In this document: positions 36,913 through 53,400 of the stretch, piece after piece
Position numbering within the stretch: the first letter of the stretch is position 1
Layout: every line of letters begins with the position of its first letter
Assembly (NCBI GenBank): GCA_027579435.1
Contig: JANBPK010000793.1
Coordinates: 1-57,395, forward strand
DNA: 57,395 bases
From: Candolleomyces eurysporus
Lineage: Eukaryota > Basidiomycota > Agaricomycetes > Agaricales > Psathyrellaceae
Reading direction: 5' to 3'
Position numbers and translations under genes: made by a program
Notes under the pieces: generated by a model
What the model was told of the DNA's origin: nothing
Database searches by the model: none
The model's input: only the letters and a program-made list of their open reading frames with translations

Positions 36913-38259
36913 ATGAGTGAGCACANGGGATACCCGTACATATCCGACATCCAAAGCTGAACACGTTCCTACTAGGTTATATGCAGAATCCATTTGCTTC
37001 ATCGCATTCCTTGGATACGAACCCGTTTGACGACCCACCACAGCGGTCAGCGAGCGCTGCGGAGCAAGCACGATTGGAAGAGCTACAACGCCGGGAACGG
37101 GACCTGGAGCGCAGAGAAGCAGAACTCAACAACAAAACTGAGAATCTCAGGCGCAATGGCAGGAATAATTTTCCCCCATGTACGCACTTTTTGATCTCCA
37201 AATGTTTCTAGTTCACTCATCCGTTCATCCCAGTCTTCCCCTTGATTTTCCACTCTATCAAGGATGAAATACCACAAGCGTCCCAGCCCTTAATTACTCG
37301 GTTATTCCAGCTCTGGCTGGTTCTCTTCGCTACACTTATCATTAACATGATTGCATGTGTCTTCATTCTCACTGCTGGTGCCGGGGCCGGCGGGAGTGAT
37401 CTTGCTTCGAGCATTGGGTGAGTCCATTTGAAGATGTGATTGAACTACTGTGACATGGTGCCCAGTTATTTAGTTTTCATTACCCTCGCGTCTTTCCTCC
37501 TCTGGTACCGGTGTGTATTTCCCTATCACCCTTCGATTGGCTTGGTATACTGAGCGCCCTGCTAGCCCCATCTACAATGGCTATATGAAGGTACGCGGTC
37601 CCCTTCTCAAAGTATAAACCATATTCAATGGAGCTGTGCGGTCCAAAGGAACAAGCTTTGTACTACTGTAAGTGGACCATCTTGATTTCGAAAGACTCCG
37701 CCGACGCACGTCCGTTTGCTTCCAGACTTTTACTTCTTCTTTGGAGGGTTCCATCTTCTCTTCAGTCTCTACATGTAAGCGGGTCTCTCTGTCCTTCTGG
37801 CGTACCTGTTCCTTACTCTTGTGATTACCAGGATCGTCGGCATTCCAGGGTATGCACTTCATTTACCGGAATCCGAGGCGGAAGACGATAATTAACTGCT
37901 GGTGTGGTGATAGTACTGGCTCAGCTGGCCTCATCCGGATGNTCGGCNTGTACAGCAACCGCTTCTGGGTTGCAGCCGTCCTTGGAACGGTGNCGACTGT
38001 TGGCTGGNTNATCCAAGGAGTTGGAAANACATACTNCTACATCCAGGTTCGTNCTCGTCGGATTACTCTGAACAGCCTTTGATGGNGCNAATCTTCAGAT
38101 ATACAANCATCACACCGCCGCGGGTCACACAATGGAAAAGGTATGTGCCAGTCGACCTGTTTCTGACAATTGCGATGCTGATCATGGCCACCTTCGACCG
38201 GAAAGGCCAAAGCGGAATTGACCACACATGGTGCTAAAGCCTATTTCACTCGAGGATGA
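36913..38259 (+). CDS. secretory carrier-associated membrane protein (SCAMP)
   Basis: Tetraspan membrane protein of post-Golgi and endosomal vesicles. The best model starts ATG at 36913, splices after only four coding bases (ATGA|GTGAGC) and continues GTTATATGCAG, giving MSYMQNPFASS. Starting at the ATG in TATATGCAG would lose three residues. NTNPFDDPP-type NPF motifs bind EH-domain proteins. A coiled coil follows (LEELQRRERDLERREAELNNK). Four membrane segments come next: ITRLFQLWLVLFATLIINMIA, a second beginning YLVFITLASFLLW, then FYFFFGGFHLLFSLYM and VLGTVxTVGWxIQGVG. The end reads AKAYFTRG at TGA 38257. Several Ns lie at 37942-38106. Introns are short throughout. Confidence 0.88.
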
Positions 38260-38706
38260 TGCCATATTATTGTGCTTGTATATTGATATGTTGTTGTCTG
38301 CTATAATGAACACGATTGAGCATTGGACCCTCTTATTATTGTCGCCAAATTGTCGCCTGCATGCATTGCATCGTGCCTGCATCGCCTTATCCGGCAGGTG
38401 AACAGTGCGCAGCGGAGTTTGAAACGGTGATAAAAAATGAGAAATGGGCTCGTTTATGTTTCTTCCAACAACCATTCAAAAGGTGAGCTCGCTGTCGTGC
38501 ACGATGAGCGCGACCCCAATACTGACGACGAGGCAGTTCAAAAAGCCGTTTAAAAAAATCATAAAATCCTTTATATTTCGAGCGGTTGCATTCCACCTCC
38601 CTTTGTGCGTCCCTCATCTTGGTTTATCTGTGCATCGTGTCACTCATATCGAAGGCAGAAAAACCTCATAAAGCAGTAACGACCTTCCGAAACCCAACAA
38701 AACAAC
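38260..38706. promoter_or_regulatory. SCAMP 3' region and PAB1 promoter/leader with A-rich tracts
   Basis: About 447 bases. Before 38500 the sequence is 3'-like. From about 38537 to the PAB1 start codon there are several A tracts, including AAAAAAATCATAAAATC near 38554 and AAACCCAACAAAACAAC next to the ATG. No gene seen. Confidence 0.5.
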
Positions 38707-41032
<2,326 letters not shown>

Positions 41033-41518
41033 GCGGCATGTCATTCGCATGATTCATTCACTTGGGTGCTACTTATGTAGACCCGTCCACTCATTTCATG
41101 CTTTGTTTCTTGTGCGTTGACGTGCCTTGACCTTCTGCTTGCAGTTCATGTTGTTCTTTATGTATCATATTCCTTTTGTACCATCCACGTCTTCTTTCGC
41201 CGTCTTCTCACCTTAGTGGCGTTTGAGCATTCCTCGACCTGATCAAGTTAGGAAATATGTTTCGTATGCGACGAAGGTGTTGTTGTTTTGTAGTTGTAAC
41301 GGGTTTATTGCGAATTGTCGTGTACTTGCATATTGTAGGGAATATACGTGGTGCATCGTTTCATGACTCAGTGCTACGCTAGTCATAGTATTGATTGAAG
41401 GTAATCAGGTTACAGTCCTTTGATATACGGTCCTTTGATTTACAGTCCTTTGATTTACAGTCCTTTGATTTACAGTCCTTTGATATACAGTCCTTTNGAG
41501 AGGTTGCCATTTTGTCCG
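41033..41518. other. convergent 3' region of PAB1 and methyltransferase
   Basis: These 486 bases separate two stop codons on opposite strands. They are T-rich near PAB1, as expected of a 3' untranslated region, and contain the 15-bp tandem repeat. No gene seen. Confidence 0.6.
41411..41496 (+). repeat. 15-bp tandem repeat, about 5.7 copies
   Basis: Consecutive units of TACAGTCCTTTGATT, with variation limited to A/G at unit position 4 and T/A at position 15. The array ends in a partial copy TACAGTCCTTT just before an N. There are no spacers, so it is a minisatellite, not a CRISPR array. Confidence 0.92.
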
Positions 41519-44384
41519 TTACGACCATCGTCGGGAAGCATATGCAATATGTAGGTGAGTGAAGAAAGGTATTGTTGGGTGGTAAAGGTCATGCTGGGCA
41601 TCTTTAATGATGCGGTCCACTCTTTCCTCTGGAATGTTGTTGGTCAAGAAAGGAACCCGAAGGGCAGGAATGAGGAGTTCGTAATCCATCCATTGCAGCT
41701 GTCCAAGAGTCAACGAATCTTCATCTATCAGAAATGGAATCAGTTGAAACGTCAATGAAAGAGAGTTGATGCGACGAGTAATCGAAAAGAATGCGTCAGA
41801 AGGTGGTAAGTGAGACGTAGAGGTAAAATGAAAAGGGCGCAGCCAGGGCCCTCGCTTTCAAACCGAACGAAAAAATGAATACGAGGCTGCCGCGATCACC
41901 AGAAGATTGGAAGGGGGCGAGGTCCAAATTAAGCATCAAACGTGACTCACTCTGCGGCCAAAACCCAACTGGGACATTGGCTTGCTTAACGGTGATATTC
42001 TCGAAAAGGTTCGTTGCATCTAGGAGTTCGCCCAGCCTCGAAGGTACCGTCGTATCTACCCCGCACCGCGGATGTTCCAGGCAGTCGCGGTAGGTCGACC
42101 ACAGAGTAGACCATCCCTGCATTGAATTTGCCCGATTGTTGGAGGCACCCGCAGTTCCGGGTCCTTGTGGCGGGTTGGATAATATACTTTCATTTGCGCG
42201 ACCTGAATTGTCGTTACCGTGAGCATGTTGCGTAAAATGAGACCCCGAGATAGCAGGTGCCTGCGGCGCTGGGTTCAAAATGAAATCAAGATGACGTCGA
42301 TTGGGAACTGTTCCCCCTGCTTGTGACGAGGTGGGAGAGGAAGGGTGCTGCGGTGAGCTGAGAAGAGATGAAGTGTTGGCGTGAGCTCGTGAAGGACTAG
42401 GCGATCCCCCTGGCCCTGCAGTTGCACTTCCTTGACTTTGATGAGATAACGCACTCGGCAAGAGTCGAGGATGACGGTTGCCACTGCTAGCCGCAATGAC
42501 ATCGACTGGTGAATGTGTCGAAGCTGTCGCTGTCGAGATCACTGTGGGCAGCGTTGCCTTGTTAACGGTGGCGGAAACGATGCGATCCCGTGTTTGAGGT
42601 CTGTTGGGAACCTCCGTCCTGGACGCGGAAGTGGCTTGCCCTGAAGTACCGGTCAATGGGTCTGGGGGTCGAAGATCATCGTCTCTCAAACCACGTTCAG
42701 TATTTGGTGTTGTTTTCGACGTCCAGTTAGGGCTAGCCTCAGGCGCGAACCCCGTGTCAGTGGTGGGGAATAGGTCTGGTTCAACCAGCAACACGAGGCC
42801 CCCTGGCCGCAACAATCGACCTATTTCTTCAAGGAGGCGCGAATAGTCCCGGATCTAAACCACCACAAGAGAAACGTCAGTTCGATGCTTTCGGGTGACG
42901 AGGAAAACGCAGCCTAGAGATCAGAACTGAACGGGGGAAAAATTCCCCGGCTCACAAAAGGGTCAAGAGAGGTGATCTCGAAATAATGGTAGATATATCG
43001 GGAGAAACTCGTGCGAGTTTTCCAATCAGGAAAAAATTTGCCCTCGAATGCGTATAGCACCTAGTGGCACCCGAGACAGCTTTGTGGATGGACGAAGCAG
43101 TCCGAAGAATGCGATCGTCTTTTCCAGCGAACGGGGCCAATCTCCAAGAGCCACCGAAGTCAAATGACGGTGCAAGAACCGAAGAGAGCGAAGACGAATC
43201 TGAAGCGGTGAAAAATTGCGACTCACCCCAACGTGTATAGATCTTGCATGGATAAGGTCAAATGATCCTTCTGGGTATGGTAGATAAAGGTCATCATCGA
43301 GGTTGCATATCTCGAATCTGAGTAACCGCCCGGTTTGCGGTGTCCAGATTAAGGTTTAATGAGAGGGAGGTTTAGTGGTTTTCAGCCACCAATTTGTCAT
43401 AGTTGTATTCGGCCGCATAACGCGTGGAGGTTGGCGGTTGCGTGCGCGGTTGGCGATGCGATACGAGGGTGCGATGCGTGGCGGTTTTCATAAATGGGTG
43501 CAAGATCGTGGAACACCAGAGGCCCGGAAGCGAAGAAAAGGTGTGAGCGAGAGGCAGTTGGCGATGGCAATCGAGCGAGTAAGTCCAAATGAATCGCAGT
43601 ACGAGGAGGTGGAGCGGGTTGAATTGAAATTTTACAACGTCAAGGCGGCGGGTGTGGCAAATTGGGTTTAAGCAAGGGGCCCAAGGTTTCAGGAATGAAA
43701 GGTTATCGGGAGGCCAACCGAAGGAGAGACGTGGTCAGAGTTTGTCAGAAACCGGACGGTTGCACAGCGAGAGGGAGTGGCGCCCGAATGATGGCACGCA
43801 GCCCAAGGTGAAGAAAATTGGAACGAAATTCAGAATTTTAGAGGCGTCTCCATCAACTTGGACGGAGACATACGCACTGGCAATTCGGGGGCACTAGACT
43901 TTGAAGGACGAATCAGCGAACCGAACGGTCAACGATGGCTAAGAGCGAGACCTAAGCAGGCCATGCCCCAACCACTTACTCTGGCTGTATAGGCGCTATG
44001 TCAACACCAATGACATCCGCACGGGGGAAGTCATCGGCCATCTCTATGGCCCACCGTCCGGCGCCTGTCCCGAGGTCTAGGACTTCAGCGTAGTAACAAT
44101 ATCAGTAAAGTCATTCAAATCAATGTCAAAAACATACTTCTTCTTTTCTGGCCGAATTGAAGAGCTTCCTTTACAGGACCTATGTAATTCTTGCCAGAAA
44201 AAACGAACTGGAGGAGGCGGTGATGGAGGTCAGAACGCTTTATCTCGTCGGAGTCGACAGGTAGCGGATATGTGTCGCTGAGAGCAGCCATCGTGCGCCC
44301 ATGCGACTGACGCAGGAACTCCTGGGCCTGCTCTCCTGGAGAAATAAAGCCATCTGAAGAGTCTGGGACATGGACATTGTCCAT
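41519..44384 (-). CDS. SAM-dependent methyltransferase with a disordered insertion and long introns
   Basis: Class I methyltransferase; substrate unknown. The N-terminal exon [15 protein letters not shown] continues to FGQKRR and splices to [20 protein letters not shown] (motif I), then [14 protein letters not shown]. After a 662-base intron (43318-43979) the 91-base exon at 43227-43317 reads [20 protein letters not shown] with [11 protein letters not shown] 372-base intron (42855-43226) follows, then [18 protein letters not shown] and [11 protein letters not shown]. About 230 Ser/Pro/Thr-rich residues separate this from [19 protein letters not shown] and [19 protein letters not shown]. The last exon ends [14 protein letters not shown] to [12 protein letters not shown]. 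The exons agree in phase with GT-AG sites. Family resemblance is to fungal UMTA/LaeA-like methyltransferases. Confidence 0.78.
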
Positions 44385-44600
44385 CTATTGGTTGAGGAAG
44401 GGCAAAGGGGATAGCGAAAAGAAATAAGGGGCCTAGCGGCACCTGATAGCACATATTATACGAAATCTCGTCGTGCAGCAGGTCAGAGGATGAAATAGAA
44501 AGGGATAGTCCTGAAGCGAAGAGAAGAAATCCATATTCCATACCGCTTAAGTTAGCAGCAACGTGTGACATCATCATACTACACCTTGCCCACATCCATC
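44385..44600. promoter_or_regulatory. divergent region methyltransferase / membrane protein
   Basis: These 216 bases separate start codons on opposite strands. A minus-strand open frame runs through it without family resemblance. No clear promoter motif seen. Confidence 0.4.
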
Positions 44601-45222
44601 ATGCTCGAGCTCGACGACCTCTCTAAGAAACGCGCTGCAACGGCCGAGATCTCCATCGACGGCGACGGCGGCAACAGTGACAGCGATAGCGACGACTACT
44701 ATCCTATCCCATCGGGAATCTTGCTTGTTGTCGCCCTCATATTCCTCTGCTTTCCAGGGTTTGCATTCTATCTGGCTTCCAATGACTCTCCAGAACACGC
44801 GGTGACAGCGCTGGAACGTTTCCTCATTACCCATCTGGGTATATACCTCTCCGTAGTGGGGATCTCATTACTGCTCAGGGTACGTTCGATCTATTATCCA
44901 ATACAGCATACAGCTCACAAAGGCGCCGCAGACATCGCGACATCCACTCCTGGTCCCCTTAACGTTCGGCTCAGCCCTTTCTGCGTTGCTCTCCTACAAC
45001 TCGACAACAGTCGGGTCCTTTGGCACCCTTTTCTTCTGCTCCCAACTTGGCCTCTCTTTGTGGGGGTTCTACATGCTCCTATTTGGCGACGAGTCAGCAG
45101 GTTTGCATCGGAGCAAAACAACCGGCGCGGACAAGAGGACGTCATCATTTATATTCGGGAACAGGGGAGCAGCCTCCATCCGAAAGAAAGAATGGCGGAA
45201 GAAGATGAAGGAGGGGAACTGA
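44601..45222 (+). CDS. four-helix membrane protein of unknown function
   Basis: I do not recognise this protein. The chosen start ATG at 44601 gives MLELDDLSKKRAATAE; an in-frame upstream start would add up to 12 residues. After an acidic DSDSDSDD segment come four hydrophobic stretches: ILLVVALIFLCFPGFAFYLA, FLITHLGIYLSVVGISLLL, LLVPLTFGSALSALL and LFFCSQLGLSLWGFYMLLFG. The second and third are separated by one intron beginning GTACGT at 44880. The tail is basic and hydrophilic (KEWRKKMKEGN). The predicted size is about 190 residues. Its stop lies 19 bases from the SRP54 stop. Confidence 0.72.
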
Positions 45223-45241
45223 CAAGCGCTCGATAGACCGC

Positions 45242-47184
<1,943 letters not shown>

Positions 47185-47255
47185 GATGGTACAACACAAG
47201 AAACGTCAATATTACATTTCCTTTTTCGACTCGCTTACACCCTGACTTGCACCTC
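47185..47255. promoter_or_regulatory. 71-bp divergent promoter SRP54 / SPT8
   Basis: Only 71 bases lie between two start codons on opposite strands, so the two 5' leaders must be very short or overlap. I see a T-rich segment (CCTTTTTCGACTCGCTT) but no canonical TATA box. Confidence 0.6.
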
Positions 47256-50200
47256 ATGAACACTCACATGTCCCCCGGCAGCGATTCTGACGACGATGAC
47301 CTTGAGCTAGATATCGAGGACGACGCTGACGGTGACGGCGAAGAAGTTGGAACAAATGTCGCTGAAGACGTTACTGAAGAAGGAGACGATGTGTGTATAC
47401 TGTCTCAACAAACCCAAAAGCATCGCTAATGGCAAGCCTCAGGACTCCAACACAGATTCTTCGACATCTGAAGACGACGACGACGACGATGACAACGACA
47501 ATGACGACCAAAATGATATCAACGACATTGACAACGATATGGAATCTAGACTCCAGCAGGAGTTACAAGAGTCTTTGGCAATGGAGGTTGAAGCTGAACT
47601 TGACGCCGAGGCCAATGAACTAAACGCCGCCCTCCTCGACGCCGAGCATTCTTCGTCAAGTCTTCAAATGACAACGTCTTCGGACACGTTAGATGGGAAT
47701 CTTCCTGGCTCCGAACTGCCTCCACTGCCTATTCCTCGTCTTCCGAGCCAGGAGGCAGCTGAATATGATGCAGGTGAGGACCACGGGGAATCATTGATGA
47801 ATGAAGACACCCCTCCATCATTCAAAAGGCGGTCTTCCTCACCGCCTTTGGCCTCCACACTTCCATCATTGGCACAAGCACGGAAACGCTCACCTTCCCC
47901 TGCCTCGCTCAGACATGCAGCCATTGCTGCTCCTGTGGGACTCTCATCCTTCACGACCGCTGTACCCCGCTCATATACAATAGAAGCTATATGTGCACTC
48001 CCTCATCCGGGTCCTACACATGCTCTGGCTTCCTCTTTTGACATGACCCACCTAATAACGGGGTCTGACGACGGCTATATCAGAAACTATGATATATTCT
48101 CTGCGGTCAATGGTAAAACGTTTCTCAGTGCACCTCAGCGACACCACGCCAGTGTAGTTGAAGGTCTGATCAAAGCGGGCCAACTCAGATTCTGGTGGGA
48201 GAACCCTGCGATGAGCGAGAGGAAAGGCTACCCGCACTTCCCAGGTGCCGGTTCTGGTTTAGACGACGAAGCAGGGTTGGACCCAGTGTATAGCTTGCTT
48301 ATGCATTCAGATGCATTATGGGCACTGGCTGGGACTCGTGTAAGTCACATCTTCTGCTTCCATTGGCGTATGGCTCATCCATACATTCCCAGACAGGTCA
48401 CATAAACCTTTTTACCGTCAGACACGAGCCGGGGAGGTTAATTCATGTTCTAAACAACCACACGGCGCCGGTGTCTGCCATGTCTATGGACTATGGAGAG
48501 AAAGGCTTCTTTAGTGCTAGCTGGGATGGTGAAGCAATAGTAAGCGAAGTTCAGCAACTATCCTTGTTATGTGCATTGGTCTTATCATGTAACGCCTTCT
48601 AGCAATGGGACTTGAACACAGGGTCCAATGTGCGCAACTTCGTGGCTCACCACTCCCAACTTACATCGATTGCGGTGCGCCCTGCCTACAGCGGCCCATA
48701 CTTCGATCCCACAACGGAACCGGTAGCCTACCGGCGGAAAGGCAACACCAGCAATGCGACTCTTGCATCGAAAGCGNCGGCCGCCCATATGCAAGATAAT
48801 TCCGCCTCCACAACACAAGTATCAGCCACCAACGGTACCTCGGCTCCGACAACACAATCAGACCAGCATACTGGTCTTCTAGATGTCAGTATGCCGAGCC
48901 CTGGGGACGCTCACGAGACGAGCTCCTTATTCGGAGATGACCCTCCGGAACCTATGGACACACAGCAAAGTCTGGGTGACGCCACTGCCCGTGTCTCTGG
49001 AGGGATGTTGGGATCTTCAGTGCACGATGCGTCGCAGCCGGGGCAAGCAGCTCATCCGGACGGTGCAGCGGGCCCTGTAAACCCTGACGGTGACGATGCA
49101 AAGTCGGAAGGGTCCTATGATTCTTTGTTTGGAGATGACGGGGATGACAATGAGGGCAATGAGAAGCCGGCCCCTGTTGGTGGCCAGCCGCCACAGACAA
49201 CCCAGGCAGCGGAGCGCCCAGTTAGCAAAAACCCCTACGCGCCTTTAGCAAGTGCTTATCAAACTTCGGCGCCGACATCGCAGTTCGTAACCTTCCCTGT
49301 TGGTCTTTCCAACCCTCCAGAAAACCAGCAAACGCAACACGGCCAATCACCGTACTACTCGACCCAGACGTTCTCGGTACAACTTCCCAAACAGCAACAG
49401 CAACAACAACAGCAAAATGTCGTTCAACCATACCAACCGCCTCAATCTGCCCCATCTGTCGGACCTTCCAGACCAGCCCCAAAACCAGCTGTTGCTATTC
49501 CACCACCAAAGAATGCACCCCCACTTCTCGATAGAAGCGGCTATTCAAGCTTTTCATCGGACCTTTTGATGACGGCTTATGTCGATGGACAAGTCATCCT
49601 TTGGGACCGAAGAGTATCGAGTCCAGGAAAGGGAGTAGGAAGGCTTTGGATGAGCGAGAAGACGCCACCGTGGTGCTTAAGCGTGAGTATCCACGCAATC
49701 TATTCTTGACCGTTTAATTTACCATGTAACAGGCTTGCTGGTCTCCCGATGGCGGCCAAATTTATGCAGGGAGGAGGAATGGAACGGTTGATGTTTGGGA
49801 CGTCCGGCTCATGGGCAAGGACAGCATGACAGATACGCCTAGACTTCTTAAGACGCTCCGTAATCCAACTAGCTCTGGTGTCGTGTCATGTCTTGCACCC
49901 TTACCTGACTGCCGACATCTCGTTTGGTAGGTTCCGTCCGACTCAATACGGTGCCCTCATTGACGTCAACGCAGTGCTTCTGTTGATAACATTCGTCTCT
50001 GGAACGTTGCTGATACACCCATGGAAGACTCTTCCATGGCGAGATCAAGGAGTGGGGTGCCGTTCAAGATCATCCCTGGTCACCACGGAGGGTATATCTC
50101 CCAGATGCGTAAGCTAGTTCATTTCGCTATCTTTCACCGAACTAAGCATAGCTCCTCGACCAGTCATAGATCCATCCGCACGGTTTTTGGTGACAGCAAG

Positions 50201-50270
50201 CAGCAATCGAGGATGGCACGGAGAATCCACAAAGACAGTTTTCGTTCATGATATCAAACTGTTATACTGA
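47256..50270 (+). CDS. SPT8: SAGA complex subunit SPT8 (WD40)
   Basis: WD40 subunit of SAGA that interacts with TBP. The start MNTHMSPGSDSDDDD opens an acidic N-terminal region, continued after an intron by DSNTDSSTSEDDDDD and a NDINDIDNDME segment. The propeller reads SYTIEAICALPHPGPTHALA, FDMTHLITGSDDGYIRNYDI, GHINLFTVRHEPGRLIHVLN and FFSASWDGEAIQWDLNTGS. A 240-residue disordered insert (about 48770-49540, with poly-Q) then separates the blades. The end has LLMTAYVDGQVILWDRRVSS, ACWSPDGGQIYAGRRNGTVD and IPGHHGGYISQM. The last exon reads PPRPVIDPSARFLVTASSN and ends HDIKLLY. Introns are phase-consistent. Spt8 is the best family match for this order. Confidence 0.88.
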
Positions 50271-50482
50271 GCTTATCTTGAATACGCTTTGTCTTTCGGC
50301 GTAGCGTAGCGGTTTGGTTCTATTGTACAAACGAATGTATACATGTATGGTGTATGGACAGCTCTGGCAAAAGACGAGGTGTATTAAAGCAGATATACAA
50401 CGGATCCCGATTAAGATGGTATGGATGGGAGACGAACAGAAGCTGCAAATGGACTACAATGGATACGATATAACCAAGCTTT

Positions 50483-53400
50483 CTACCACCCCGATCCACC
50501 TTGACCCCAGCCCGAGTTGGAACTCTGATGCACCATTGGCCGTGGTGGTATGCCGGATGGTGGCATGGGCTGGCCTGGTGGCATATTGGGCGGGCGATGT
50601 GCCGGAGTCTGGTACCCAAATGTGGTTGGGGGAGGCGCACCATATCCTGGTGGGGCACTATAGGGATTTGGTGTCCGGCCAACCTGCCGAACCGACATGT
50701 GTCCAGGAGTGGCACCTCCCAGAGGCCGAGCTGGAGTCCGAAGGCCTGCGCCATAGGGAGTTTTGCCCCCAGCGGCTGCACTGCTGGCGGCAGCAGCTTC
50801 GTGTGCGTGCCTGACCTTGAAGGCATCGCAAAGCTCGGGAACGCCAACAGCAGCAGCGTCGAACAGATAGTACGCCTCCGGCGCGACTCGGACCGGCTAG
50901 ATGTGATTGCATCAGCCAAGTTAAATCGGACCACGGAGAACCAACTTACCCAGGTTTGCACCATCGCCTTCTTGTTCGCCAAGAAGCAGAGACTGAAGTG
51001 CCCGGGTCGCTTGCGATTAAGCGTGAAGCCGTACATACTCTTGGCAGGATTGGCAGCAAGGAAGTTCTTCAAGAATATGTCTGACAAGCAAATGAGTCAT
51101 CCCGTCAAAAACAGAGTTGGACAGACATACGCAGATCTTCTTCTGTTCCCTGTTTGAATTTCTCGTGAGCCATCAACTCCTCGACTTTGCGAGCCATCGC
51201 TTGAACATGGTTCACAATCAATTCATCGAGATCTGCGTAGATATGGTTTTGGTCGACGCAAAGTTGACCTTCAACGGTCTGGCTGCCGTTGGGGTTGGCA
51301 TTCAATTCCGTGACGTCTGAAAACCATGATGAGAAAAGATATCATCGTTTAAGGTTGGAGAGATCTTACCAATGTGTTGGTATAGCCCATCGTCGACTTT
51401 CCAAGTTACAGCCAGATGGTTAGCCCCCTTGGACGATGGCCGTATAACGACGTCTCCTCGTTGCTGTTCCCCGAGATAAACTTCAGCTTGTGAGGCATTG
51501 AAGTTGTGGAAGTTAGGGTGCTTGATGACTCGTCGTGTCTGGTTGTTTTGTTGACGTTTTCTGCGGTCCAAAAGCTCGAGATCCTTCTCGGCTTGGGTAT
51601 GGTTCCAGTAAGGGTCCTGCCGAACTCGTCGGAATTCGCTGTCTCCGTCCATGAGCTCCTTGCCACGGGAGGACAGGTCAACGTGGAATGTGTCATTCTC
51701 CCAGTCGAATTTCCTGTCGATGATGATACCAACAATAGTCTGGCTTCTCTTCATATGTTTATCGGGGGGTCCAGGTTGGTCGGACACATATTCGGCACTG
51801 ATGTGGCCCTCTACACCGGAATCGAGTCGAACGCCAACGACTTGCTTGTTAAGCCGCTGAACTGAAGCTGACACAATGACACCGACGCTCAATGATTTAT
51901 CGGTCTCTCCACAGAGCATTGTTATCACGTCCCATCCACTCGGCAGAGGGAACCGGCCCCGTTTGTCTGCATAAGGTCGGAGCAATTCGTCACGTATCAG
52001 GCCAAGGGTATGACGCTTCTGGTCCTGGTTGGCATGGTATAAGCTGATCGCAAATTCGTCAAGGTTCAGCTCCATGAGCTTCCTCTCTTTATCACGATCT
52101 TGCATGATCAGGTTGACCACATGAGAGGGGTGTTCGTCATGATAATCTTCTTCGTCGAATTCCAATGCGTCAGTTGCCATTTTTCGAGCGAGATCGTAGT
52201 CTTCGTTGTGTATCCGAGTGTCGTCGAGAGGATCAGGGGCATTGTCATCGTCATTTCGGTGTTTGAGCCCAGTATTGTCACGATACTGTGCAATTCGGAG
52301 GAAGGCGCAAGCATTGAAAAAGATTCGAGTTGTTAGAACTCCACCTTTGATGAACTGTTCCCGATTGTTGAGGGAGCCTCCCTATACAAAAGGTTAATCG
52401 AGAGGAAAGAGATATAAAAAGAAGGCCTACCAAGGCTACAATCTTTTTCACCATTGCCTGAGCTTTACGGGGACCGAGGCCGCACACAAATGGGAGCAGG
52501 TGTTGGTAATACTCATCAGCAATTGCACGATTGATGTTGACTCCAATCTGATTGGTGACATCGACGAGCACGCGTTCGAAAGCCAGCAGCAATTTCTCTT
52601 TCGGGATCTAGTATGAATTAGCACAAGGAAACGCAACGAAGACAAATAACAAGAAACTGCTCACCAGATGTTGATCGTCATCAGAAAATGTGATGGCCGC
52701 TATGTCCGACCCAAGTGCTGCGTACTCGTTCAAAGGGCTCTGAACATATCGTGCAAGACCAACACAGTACTTGGCGATCGGTGGAAGTGCGGCGAATTCG
52801 TCCTCACCCCGCTTGCTGTGTTGATAAATCCTCGCCACCTCGTCCCGAACGTAGATGACGGGGGTGTCGAACGATTGCTGATTACCCCAACCTTCATCGT
52901 TAGGCAACGATATACCTTTGAGGATCTCCTTCACCCTGTGGGCCAATTTCATGGTCGCCATACTGAAGCCTCCAATAGCGATGACGTCCGGTTTCCTTCT
53001 CCGCAACAAGTCAAAGAATTCGTCCAGCATTTCTGTATCGTGTAAGTTGTCGACCTTCGTGTGCTCACGCATGCGTCCCGCTTCATCGAGGAAGACCATG
53101 ACAATGGCATCTTTGTGAGGGTCGCCTTTGCCCCATGACATTGCCAATACAGAGGAAGCGTACTCTCCCTCTCCCAGTTGACGAGTCATGTAGGGGGCGA
53201 CATCAACCCGCTTTAGTTGCCACCACACATGAGTTCATTGTTCGAGTGTCAAGGAGATACGAACGTACCGCTCTGAGTTCCTCACTACATTTGTGGGCCA
53301 AGAAATCCTCAACTTCTTCTCGAAGAAATTCACGGGTCCATTTGACAGCTGCCGGAATGAGGTGTTGTTCGAGAACTTCCTGGACAACGCGTGTTCGTTC

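Noticed and set aside
41411..41496. Tandem repeat considered as a CRISPR array
   Set aside because: Units are adjacent without spacers and the genome is a eukaryote.
43375..43671. Plus-strand 98-codon frame within the 662-bp intron
   Set aside because: No similarity to known proteins and no Kozak or splice support; kept only as part of the long-intron finding.
50320..51087. 255-codon minus-strand frame across the SPT8/SPT6 3' region
   Set aside because: It runs through an SPT6 intron and the 3' region, and SPT6's own spliced frames explain the conserved pieces.
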